In this document: one piece after another, positions 11,301 to 19,849 of the stretch | How the letters are laid out: each line of letters starts with the position of its first letter | Numbering within the stretch: position 1 is the stretch's first letter | NCBI RefSeq assembly: GCF_026151205.1 | Contig: NC_087082.1 | Coordinates: forward strand, 17,825,401 to 17,889,400 | Direction of reading: 5' to 3' | Source: Bolinopsis microptera | Lineage: Eukaryota; Ctenophora; Tentaculata; Lobata; Bolinopsidae | DNA length: 64,000 nt | Notes under the pieces: generated by a model | What the model saw: the letters and a program-made list of their open reading frames with translations, nothing else | Database searches by the model: none | What the model was told of the DNA's origin: nothing | Program-made: the position numbers and the translations under genes

Positions 11301-14300
11301 AACAGTACGAGAAATCTCTTCTCCACCCGAAACAACTAACGTGGCCAAGGGAGGAGAGGCTAAGTTCACTTGTAAAACTTCCGGTGACAGCGCAGCGTTA
11401 ATCACCTTCCACAAGACAATAAGTGATGAGTCAGTTGGTACAGTTGTTGTGACTGAAGCTACATCTGGTGACATTGTGACTACCACTGGAATATTGACCA
11501 TTGCTGGTGTCACAGCTGTAGAGCACGGTATTGAGTATTATTGCAAAGCAGCTTGGGGTGAAAACAGAGTGGAATCAGGTAACGTGTTCTTATCTGTTTT
11601 GGATATAACGAGCTCAACAGAAACTGTGTGGGGCCTCGCTGGTTATGTACTGGTTTTCAAATGTTATTCAGATGCTTTGCTCAAAGCAAACGCGAACGGC
11701 GATCCGTATTTGGTCAACAAGCAGAAGACATACGCCGATGCTCAAATAAGTTGGGAGTTTTTTGACACTTCAGACACATCCTGGAAATCAACTGCTTCAA
11801 ATTCACGGTGAGTGCATGCTTGAAAATATGACCATTTTAAACTTTATTAAGTAAGATAGCAGCTGAATACTAGGGGTATAAACTCCCTGCGTTGTGGCTT
11901 GTTTGCTGTACATAATCTAAGCTAAAGCGAGTGGTCGCTGAACTTAAGTTTAAATCTTCCCGAATGGAAATTCGTGTATTTTATTCGAAAACTAAATCTT
12001 AAACTTGCCCCCAGATTCGTGGTTAAGACATCGATGAGAAGCGTTGATGGAGTAAGTTTGTCTCCTATGTCTCTCAATAACCTGGAGGAAGGTGATAACG
12101 ATCTGAAAGTAAGATGTAACATCGCCTACCAAACAGATGCAGCCAACAACTTCTACGGAGGTACAGTCACCTCAGGAGAAATGACCATGAAGATCAGTTC
12201 CATCACATCCTTCACTTCCTCTAAATCCGACCCACTGGTTGGAGAAACCATCACTCTAACCTGTACTGCAACCGGAGAAACTGCTCCTACTTTCTCTTTT
12301 ACAACCCAAGGGAAGAACCATTTCGACACTACTTTCTTTAAGTTGGTAAAGGCTGCAACTGTTACTTCAGTCGATTCAGTACACACTGCGGAATACACTA
12401 CAGAGACTCTCAGGGTTAACACGATGATAAATGGACAAGTTTTCAACTGTCTGGTAAGAAGATAATTAATAAAAAAGATTATTGAATACGTTTCAAACTT
12501 TACAGAATACAGCAATTATAACGTATAAAATAAACTCGAATAAATTATTGCCCCAGTCTGTAAAATCTGACGGGAGACCAAACATGGTACTGCACAGTGT
12601 GTGTTGTACTGTACAATGTGCCCGCAATTACATGGCCTTGATATGATTACAAAAATGTGAAACAAAATTGTGAAAAAATAAATGTGTGGCGAAGAATGTG
12701 AAACAGTTCAAATTTCTTCAGACGATGCTGATACACTGTTTTTATCAAAGCTGACAATCTTATTGTTCCTTATTAAATGAACTCTGTTAGGCTCTGAATT
12801 CCTCTTCTCTTTCAATTCCTCCCAGAGCTTCTTGAAAGCTTTCCTTTTCTTCCACTGATCTGTCCGGGAAAATGTAGATACTTTTATAGCCCTCTTTTGT
12901 GCGTAGAATTTCAGCACCTCTCAGCACCTAAGCAGCCATATCAGATAGCTTAGTAGGTCGTGATGTGTCGGCTCTCTTCAGACCAACTCTACAACAGTCA
13001 CGAAATGAAGTTGTCTCGTTTATCTCACCAAGAACTTCAGCAACTTTGTTTTCTAACTTCTCAACGTCGGATTCATTTATCCCATAGATTATGGTTTCTG
13101 CTTCTTTCATCCTTTTGAGCTATTGTTTTAACAGCAGTACATATCTTCTTTGGCGTAAGAGCAGCAGCACAAGTCTTCTTCAGGGCAGAAGAATATGATT
13201 TCATTTCTGTCTGCACTGTTGTTTGGACTGACTTGAGTTCTTCGTCCTTCTTTTCAATGAGCTTCTTTTGCAAATCAATGACAGTTTTCTGCTCCGCGAT
13301 TAATGAAATATTTTGTTTATATACTCTCTCCGCAACCATTTGCAAATGAGGGGCTGCATAACGATTCAGAATGAAACAAACAGTTTTCAGCCAATCACAC
13401 AGTTTTTCTTTCGAAACTGATCGCTTGTTCAGGTTTTTTAATACAAGATCACCGTATTCTTTAACATCCAGTTCGTGGCACATTTCATTAAAATCACTGT
13501 TTGTAGCTTTCGCTACCTGATCTGCATTCCTAATCTTGGCATTGAACAGATCTTCATTATCGGGGTCCTCGACCGAATCGACCAAATGCTTCGTATGTTC
13601 ATGGTATGAGTGCTGCATCGTGTATATTCCAACGTACAGTTCTTGTATACAGGCTTGTATACAACTACAATATTTTTGTAAATAATCAATATTTATTGAA
13701 AATGCATAAATCGTGATTGATAGAACAGTGCAGTTCAGTACTTTTTATCCATTTTTCTTATCGAGATTCGCTATATTATTTCAGGCTGACTACGGATTAG
13801 CTCAGAAAACAGAGAAAGAATTGAAAGTCACAACATATTTCAATTGTGCATATTTCAATACATGGAAATCATTAAATCCAGGTATAGCATCACTCCTGAT
13901 CCTAGATCATAGAACTTAAAAAAAAAATTATATTAACAATCGCCCTGCAAGCATTGGATTTAATAACGCTCTGGTTTTGGTTTCTCTGGACCGACCTCTT
14001 GCCAAGAGTATATGCAACTTCAATACATGTACTTGTAAGTAGATCTACGATAGTCAAGTTAAGGGTTGAAGGGTTCCAGGTTCTGGGCAGAATAACGTAA
14101 ACCTATCAACATGCATTTGAGTCCAGATATGCAAAACTTTTTTATTTTTACTTAAAAACTCACCTATCCTTCCATACAGATGGAAATGGAGCGACAATAG
14201 CACAGGAAGATCTTGGTGATGGTTCTCTGAAGCAGACTATAACCTGCCCTGTTAACTCAGACCAAGCTAGATTTGAATTAGTTACCCGTGAGTATTATTA

Positions 14301-15946
14301 CTAAACTCACGGTATAAGCATAATTACACATCAAATTAATGTTATCTTTAGAACCTTGCCTGCGTTCTATTATTGTGAATTGTGATATCACTTTCCCTAT
14401 TCATAACTAAAACCTAAGCTTTTTTCCTCATTTTCCAGCGCCCGGTTCGGCTGCAGCAATAACTTGCACCAAGGAGACTGGAAAGTATGACAACTCCCTT
14501 GCCCGGTGCAAAGAAACAAACCCATTGTCCACTGGCACGGGAATGCAAAAGATGGTTATTGCAAACTCTGTTGAGCAGGTGCTTTTTTGTTTATTTGTTA
14601 ATCTGTTTATATGCTTTATATAATATTTATTACATTCCATTTATTTTTAAAGTTTTCACAGGTAAGAAAAAGAGGCTTGTAAATAAACCGCTTTTTCTAT
14701 ATATAAGCCGCTTTTTCTATACATAAGCCGCTTTCTCGCTTATATATAAGCCGCTTTTTAAAATATAAGCCGCTTTTTCGTCAAAGAAACAATTGTACTC
14801 GTTGTAGAATGTAGATATATACCTGTCACAACTTTAACAGTAGGTATATATTTCAGCCAGCGCCTTGCACTGCCGAAGCAACTGGTGAATATTCGATTGC
14901 AAGTATGAAAGAAAAACTGAACTCACCGAACGATGGTGCTTGTGGTTTTAGACATCAAGTTACGTGTTTGGGTGACGGAAGTAAGTGTTTTCTGTAGTTT
15001 TACGAGTTTATAAAATTATCGCGGTGACTGTTGACGATGATAATAAAACTGGTACATTCGCGTGTTTATAAATCAAGAGGCTTGCATATGAACATATTGA
15101 CATGGGTGTAGAGTTGAGCCTGTACGGAACCTAGTAGTTTCAGTTCCTTGTTTAACTTACCGTACAGCAAGGACATCCACTACTTTAGCCCGGCGAGGCA
15201 CATAGCTCACTCCACAACTCCGTGTCAAATGTTCCATATATACTAGCCAAGAACACAAGATATATCCTTGTGTGTTTGGGAAGCGCTCATTACCGGTCAT
15301 TACATCATTACTGATGCAGTCAGGCAGAACTGCTTCCTATTCCTTCAGTTTTCCCACAGTCTCTCGAGCTTCGTAACTGCCAGAGAAGTCTCTTAAACAA
15401 TTACTAGACCCGGTGATTATAAATCAAGAGGCTTGCATATGAACATATTGACATGGGTGTAGAGTTGAGTCTGTACGGAACCTAGTAGTTTCAGTTCCTT
15501 GTTTAACTTGCCGTACAGCAAGGACATCCACTACTTTAGCCCGGCGAGGCACATAGCTCACTCCACAACTCCGTGTCAAATGTTCCATATATACTAGCCA
15601 AGAACACAAGATATATATGACGCATATATTCTCATTACTTATTATCTAAAATGCACCATAAACTTAATAAAGTGCCAAGCGCAAGCGAAGGCACTAACGT
15701 GACTTTAAAGTTTAAGTGACCATCTATGAACCATCATTGTACCGCTTACTACAAAACACTCCCGTCACAGCGTGTACTCTGGATACAGACAAAACAGATT
15801 GTCGTTACGAGGACGGCAAGGTGATTTTAGAGTACTTTGTTAACTTGACACCTGGTGTTTGGACTCTCGCTGAGAGAGAGCTTCTCATAGTATTGAAAGA
15901 TACAATTCAGTTCTGGAGCTGTTCAAACGATTATAATAAAAGATAG
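6935..15946 (+). CDS. Multi-Ig-domain protein gene, 17 exons, 5' end unresolved
   Basis: Exons by GT-AG sites and phase: 6935-7237, 7429-7545, 7736-8076, 8195-8351, 8549-8655, 8799-9004, 9139-10050, 10183-10285, 10411-10759, 10962-11078, 11222-11807, 12015-12453, 13785-13881, 14180-14287, 14439-14578, 14857-14980, 15717-15946 (stop 15944-15946). They encode about 1,480 residues: 12 Ig-like domains, 11 of them with B- and F-strand cysteines and signatures such as DSGDYTC, then a cysteine-rich tail. No TM segment follows, so the resolved form looks secreted, although the start and signal peptide are not identified. Two one-base frameshifts break the frame: an extra base near 8957-8964 and a missing base in a G run near 11263-11267. 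Both leave the Ig pattern intact on each side, so they are either recent lesions or sequence errors. The role is not recognised; adhesion or recognition is typical of such proteins. Confidence 0.82.
8549..9004 (+). CDS. Ig gene exons 5-6: domain 4, frameshifted
   Basis: Exon 5 (8549-8655) carries FSCVYNGL and EWFR. Exon 6 (8799-9004) carries VTDSGDYTCKW. The acceptor at 8798 keeps frame; the AG a few bases earlier would give an immediate stop. After GDYTCKW the frame hits a TAA. The G-strand text ANFNPKSTMVVSVR continues one base out of register up to a good GTAAG donor at 9005, so exon 6 has one base too many. Confidence 0.75.
9139..10050 (+). CDS. Ig gene exon 7: three Ig domains in one exon
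   Basis: A 912-bp uninterrupted exon (TTTCAG acceptor, GTAAG donor) encodes domains 5-7, with cysteine pairs ITCNYE/YSCVLS, ARCLME/YICSFN and LTCAYH/YKCTFT. The fusion of three domains in one exon contrasts with the split domains around it and may reflect a retroposed or intron-loss segment. Confidence 0.85.
10183..11807 (+). CDS. Ig gene exons 8-11: domains 8-10 and start of 11
   Basis: Exons 10183-10285, 10411-10759, 10962-11078 and 11222-11807. Cysteine pairs are LTCTVA/YTCRAV, FECVFP/YICFIK and FTCKTS/YYCKAA; FKCYSD opens domain 11. In exon 11 the frame breaks just after YICFIKWG in a GGGG run. The continuation NNIIKSAAATLTVRE lies in another frame, consistent with loss of one G. Confidence 0.78.
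12015..13881 (+). CDS. Ig gene exons 12-13: domains 11-12
   Basis: Exon 12 (12015-12453) completes domain 11 (VRCNIAYQ) and opens domain 12 (LTCTATGE). It ends at GQVFNCL, and exon 13 (13785-13881) continues ADYGLAQKTEKELKV in the right phase. The 1.3-kb intron between them holds a minus-strand LINE ORF1 relic. Confidence 0.8.
12708..13618 (-). pseudogene. LINE ORF1-like relic in an intron of the Ig gene
   Basis: Three minus-strand frames read in succession (13618-13073, 13110-12928, 12917-12708) make one broken protein. It has a coiled-coil-like middle (IDLQKKLIEKKDEELKSVQ), then an RSRN...IIYGINE segment and a basic C terminus (KFYAQKRAIKVSTFSRTDQW). This resembles ORF1 proteins of L1/CR1-type retrotransposons. 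Frameshifts lie near 13090 and 12935. No EN or RT is attached. A host origin cannot be excluded. Confidence 0.6.
14180..15946 (+). CDS. Ig gene exons 14-17: cysteine-rich C-terminal region
   Basis: Exons 14180-14287, 14439-14578, 14857-14980 and 15717-15946 encode a non-Ig tail with scattered cysteines (ITCPVNSD, ITCTKETGKY, PCTAEATGEY, HQVTCLGDG, CRYEDG). The spacing is loosely sushi/CCP-like but not diagnostic. The last exon ends QFWSCSNDYNKR then TAG; an AATAAA overlaps the stop region. The last acceptor (TTTAAG at 15716) is weak and the preceding 736-bp intron carries two 200-bp direct repeats, so the final exon is the least certain. Confidence 0.65.
14683..14783. repeat. Short tandem array, ATAAGCCGCTTTTT unit
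   Basis: About five copies of a roughly 20-bp unit with core AAGCCGCTTTTTCTATA, in the intron between exons 15 and 16 of the Ig gene. Confidence 0.85.
15066..15265. repeat. 200-bp direct repeat, copy 1
   Basis: Starts TTATAAATCAAGAGGCTTGC and ends CACAAGATATAT. It is matched almost base for base by 15417-15616 (I saw two differences). The copies flank 151 bp. Confidence 0.92.
15417..15616. repeat. 200-bp direct repeat, copy 2
   Basis: Second copy of 15066-15265 at an offset of exactly 351 bp. The arrangement fits either a recent partial tandem duplication or a miniature LTR-type element. Termini lack TG...CA and I see no primer-binding site, so duplication is favoured. Confidence 0.92.
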
Positions 15947-16002
15947 TTATTAAAAAAGTTATTATTTATATTAAAATAGTTATTATATTTATATATAGAT
16001 AT

Positions 16003-16112
16003 GAGTTTATTTTAATGGTGTGGACTGTTTATATATGTTTCTTATTATAATGGTGTGGACTGTTTATTTGAGTTTCTTTTAATGGTGTGGACTGTTTATA
16101 CGAGTTTCTTTA
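16003..16112. repeat. 34-bp tandem repeat, three copies
   Basis: Core AATGGTGTGGACTGTTTAT is repeated three times at about 34-bp spacing, just downstream of the Ig gene stop codon. Confidence 0.85.
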
Positions 16113-17036
16113 AAAAAGATTACATGATGCTTTTTCGTTGTTCCCTGGTGCATAGTTGACATTTTTGTTTTTATGAACCTTTATAAAGCTCCAAAGATTG
16201 AAATAATCGTTTCGTCCTCTAGGTAAAATTTGTCAAAAAATTTTCAAATGTTGATAGGATAGTATGACTATTAATGTATGACTATTATCTACATATTAAA
16301 CAACTTTTTGTTAAATGGTACCCTTAGATCATAAAGAAACTGATCTACTCTCTCTCTTAAATCAACCACTTGCCATGATTAAAGGAATTTTCAAATCAAC
16401 ACTCAACAGTCCTTACTTTTTAATGTGAGCCGAGCCATTATAATATTTATAATGTTTGCAATATATGTTAATCATGATCTCATTTTATCATCAATGTTTC
16501 GAAATTTAACCTACTTACGATTTCGTATCATTTTTGTGACAATGTTGACATCAACTGCCCTTAATTTGAAACAACTGTATCGTTCTTATATAACTTTTTC
16601 TGGTATTTCAGACCAAAATAAGATATAAATGATTTCGGCTATTCACCCAAAAATACCTTCCTTTAAAGCTTTAACCAATCAATAATACTATTATTGATTG
16701 GTTGCCTACCACCAACAAGAAATTTTCTTTCTGAGCATTGGAGTATAATGGGTCACGGGGCTAATGTTCAGTACTTCTGAACATGTTAGGTTAATTATAG
16801 ATGCAAAAATTAAGCCACTAATGTCGTAAACGTTATTTTTTTTGTGTGTACCAAATACCAATATTCTCAAATGAACATGTCTTTATAGTTATAGGAAACA
16901 AATTAAAAATACGTAAGTTAACAAGTATGAGCTGAAAATGGATAATTACAAACAAAATAAATACAGTAGCAAGATTTAAGCAATAAATAAAAATAAATGT
17001 TTCATACAATTTCAAACAAATCAAAAAATTCGAGGC
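16113..17036. other. AT-rich intergenic stretch, nothing recognised
   Basis: Only short spurious frames occur. A small inverted pair AATCAATAATA/TATTATTGATT lies near 16676-16700. Confidence 0.5.
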
Positions 17037-17073
17037 ACGCAATGTGTATTGTATATATATACATATCACCGGA

Positions 17074-17222
17074 GACTCGCGGGCGGAACAAAATATTGCA
17101 CGCGCACGCGCGTGCAATATTTCATATGTCCCCGAGGGCGCTAGCCCGAGGAGGACATATTTTCGTATAGCACGGAGGGCCCATCGGGCCCGAGTGCTAT
17201 ACGATTTTTCCGCCCGCGGGTC
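17074..17222. other. Four-stem palindrome cluster (cruciform/cloverleaf)
   Basis: An outer stem pairs 17074-17088 (GACTCGCGGGCGGAA) with 17208-17222, 14 of 15 positions. Inside are three consecutive hairpins. 17091-17122 has a perfect 14-bp stem, AAATATTGCACGCG, loop CACG. 17124-17160 has an ATATGTCC stem with an inner GGGC/GCCC. 17164-17203 has a CGTATAGCAC stem with an inner GGGCCC/GGGCCC. GC-rich stems stand out in AT-rich surroundings. No ORF. It is far too large and regular for a tRNA. Confidence 0.85.
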
Positions 17223-17236
17223 GAGGTGATGTGGAT

Positions 17237-17785
17237 TATATCCACCAGCGTGAGCTTTACAGTTAATATATAATTTTATAAATAAACAATGGATCAGCTT
17301 GTATAAAAGTTAACTCTAGAAAAGGTCGCCACTAATTGTTGTAACCATGGTAACACGTCACGTGTTCAATGTAAGCCAATCATAAAGGGCTGTGTCGTAT
17401 ATAGGGGCTGGCTAGATAAGAGATACATACTGGCACTGCATTCCTGGGCCTTCCTCCCCAGACACTGCACGGTAATTTAGAAACAGAAACTACACTAATT
17501 AGCTCACTATACGATTATTGCAATTGAATTCATCGTTATAAATGAATTAAACCGGTTTCAACTATAGTTCTAAGTAACTTGTAAGTTGTTGTCTTATGGA
17601 ATTTCGCATGGAGACGATACAGAAACTGAAAATATTTTAGAGAACTCCGGGCTATATTTCTACTGGACAAATTAAATGTCACTTGTTAGCGGGCTATATC
17701 ATGAGCGGGCTGTAGAGATATCGGGCCCTTTGACAGCGGGCTGGTGAGAGCCCGCTATGCGAAAAAGCGCACGCTGGTGGATATA
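17237..17785. repeat. Inverted repeat pair enclosing promoter-like sequence
   Basis: The 16-bp TATATCCACCAGCGTG at 17237-17252 is found inverted at 17770-17785. Between them lie the promoter-like cluster and, near the right end, three AGCGGGCT boxes and a hairpin AGCGGGCT/AGCCCGCT (17734-17755). The two repeats and the palindrome cluster to the left may be one mobile unit of about 0.75 kb. Confidence 0.65.
17341..17430 (+). promoter_or_regulatory. Promoter-like cluster: X-box, CRE/E-box, CCAAT, TATA
   Basis: GTAACCATGGTAAC (17341-17354) fits the RFX X-box palindrome. CACGTCACGTG (17354-17364) combines a CRE half-site and a CACGTG E-box. CCAAT lies at 17376-17380 and TATATA at 17398-17403, placing a start near 17428 on the plus strand. 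The order X, CRE, CCAAT is the arrangement bound by RFX, CREB/ATF and NF-Y in animals. No ORF follows; a transcript would run antisense into the GPCR gene. Confidence 0.55.
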
Positions 17786-17812
17786 GTATATAATATATAT
17801 ATTATTGAAAAA

Positions 17813-19849
17813 TCAAAGAGCTGAAACCCTTTGATCGGGATCATTTATTTTTGTCATCATTTCATCCTCGGTTCCGGAACTGAGTCTCATCATAACATCC
17901 TCCCCAACCGACAAGCTGGTGTTACATCCCCTGTCCACTGTCTTGGCCAACAAAAACTGTCCGTTAGCAGAGCACTGGAGCTGAAGAGTGTTCCTTTCCG
18001 GCTTGAATATAATGATGTAAAGTCTTGGGAGGAACAAAGCAAAGTAGGTCATGTAATCTCCCACAATGATGCAAACGACTGAGTATCTGATGTACGAAAT
18101 GTAGTCCAGCTCTTTGAAGCTCATGAAAAATATGACACTCTCGAAGGTAAGGATGGTTATCGTGAAGATTATGTATCGCGACTCATTGTAGTTTGATGGA
18201 ACCTGGATATTAGACAGTTAATTCACAGTTTACAGAGTTTATCATGCATTTACATCCTGATCCTAATTATGTCGTCAGTAAGTTCTTTAAAAATGTAAAC
18301 CTCAACACACATCACTTAATCAATTAAGAATCCCATAAATATATTTTCTGAGCTACGCTTCAATCTTGACTTCACAAGTCGTTGTCTGATGATCAACTTG
18401 AGGTTTTCAATCAATCAATTATAATATTTAATGAACGATTTCCCAATTTATTGTTTAATCACAAGCCAAACTCAATTAATCACTCTTACGTCGTCCATTT
18501 CTAGATTCCCGAGAGAAAACAATACGAGCTAAATAGTTTAAGAAACTAAAGATCATTGATCCAGTTAATGCTAGCTTACACGATAAGTAAGGGATAACTG
18601 TATTTGATACTCTAAATATACACTAGTTAAGCAGGTGCTACTACAGCACAGTTGCTCCCTAGACTTGTTTATCAACGTAAGGACTAACAACCTATTGTGT
18701 GGACATTATTTTTCTAGCTTGTGCGGTTGAAAATAAGATAAGTAAGCCGGTGATGCTGTGTATTGTGGTTTCAGCACACCATTCCAACACTTACCTTTCT
18801 TATTCTGAGAGCAAATATTCCACATAATATTGTTAACATCCCAGGAAAAATGAACGTCAGCATGATGTCCTCCTCTGGCATCTTGCATTCCAGTGTTATT
18901 GACTGAAAATGTAATCACCCTCACAGTCTAGAAATAACAAAATATGAACATTGATTTTGGGCAAGGGAAATAGTAATTTTGTTAATGTTAAGAGTTGTCA
19001 CTTTAACCCCGATGCACTTTAACATAATATATGCAAATCCTAATAATTCCGTTTCTCACCTCGTAGTCCTTCGTATCGTTCCTTGGTTTGGAAGGCATGG
19101 ACACGATTATAATGGACTCTATAAACAGCTCAATAACGATAAGGAAAGCAATTGTCAGAAGCACGAGTCTCTTACTCAGTAATCTCTGGCGCACTCCTGG
19201 GTGCCTGAAATTGATTTGTCAAACATTCGTGTTTACTTTGTAACCATATAACTTTATCAGCATAAAATCCACTGAACATTAAAAGGATTAATGATTAGTC
19301 TGGAACACACGGGAAACGAGACGGCGAAATTATTAAGCTAACTATACTATAATTATTTTAATTTAGCTTACCTGAATATCCTGTCAATGGAAAAGGTTCT
19401 TACAAGGCAAGCTGCAATGATGCCTACCGTAGGACCAGCCACGACTACTCGCTGCACCATACAGATAAACTTACTCGGTTCTGGGGATGTTCAATCACCG
19501 TTATCGATCATCTTAATCAAAATTGAGGTCATGAACCATAATTTTATTTGAACTATCAACCTTCTGTTTAAGAGTAAATGTTTATATGTATTACTAAACA
19601 GGTAGTTTGAATGTTGAAGAGACAAACATTTTTGATTTGTAATCGTTATGTTGGTGGTGACTGAAACTTATTTCTGAAAGTCACATGTGTTTGGTACCTG
19701 AAGGGTGAACATACCGGCAAAAAGAACTAGTGGGCTGGTGAAGATAAGACAGGTGCAGATAGCTACCAGTAACATATAAGATCTTCCAGAGGCTCGGGCT
19801 ATTGGAGAGTAATTGTACACAAACATATACCAATACGTCATGGACACAC
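17813..19849 (-). CDS. GPCR exons 15-19: TM1-TM7 and C tail
   Basis: Exon 15: first intracellular loop YSPIARASGR and TM2. Exon 16: class C TM2-TM3 EPSKFICMVQR, with the conserved Cys and the glutamate split across the junction. Exon 17: TM4 LVLLTIAFLIVIELF. Exon 18: TM5 after LECKMPEED. Exon 19: VPSNYNESRYI, TM6, TM7 ending FLPRLYIIIFKPERN, typical of the mGluR branch rather than GABA-B, then about 50 residues of tail. Confidence 0.9.

Noticed and set aside
15066-15616. LTR retrotransposon with 200-bp LTRs
   Set aside because: No TG...CA termini, primer-binding site, polypurine tract or flanking duplication seen.
17074-17222. tRNA or viral terminal hairpin interpretation of the four-stem palindrome
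   Set aside because: Stems and loops are too long for tRNA with no A/B boxes, and no replication or capsid gene lies nearby.
17341-17403. MHC class II-like promoter claim from the X-CRE-CCAAT order
   Set aside because: These factors are ancient and general in animals; there is no MHC gene here, so only a promoter-like cluster is claimed.
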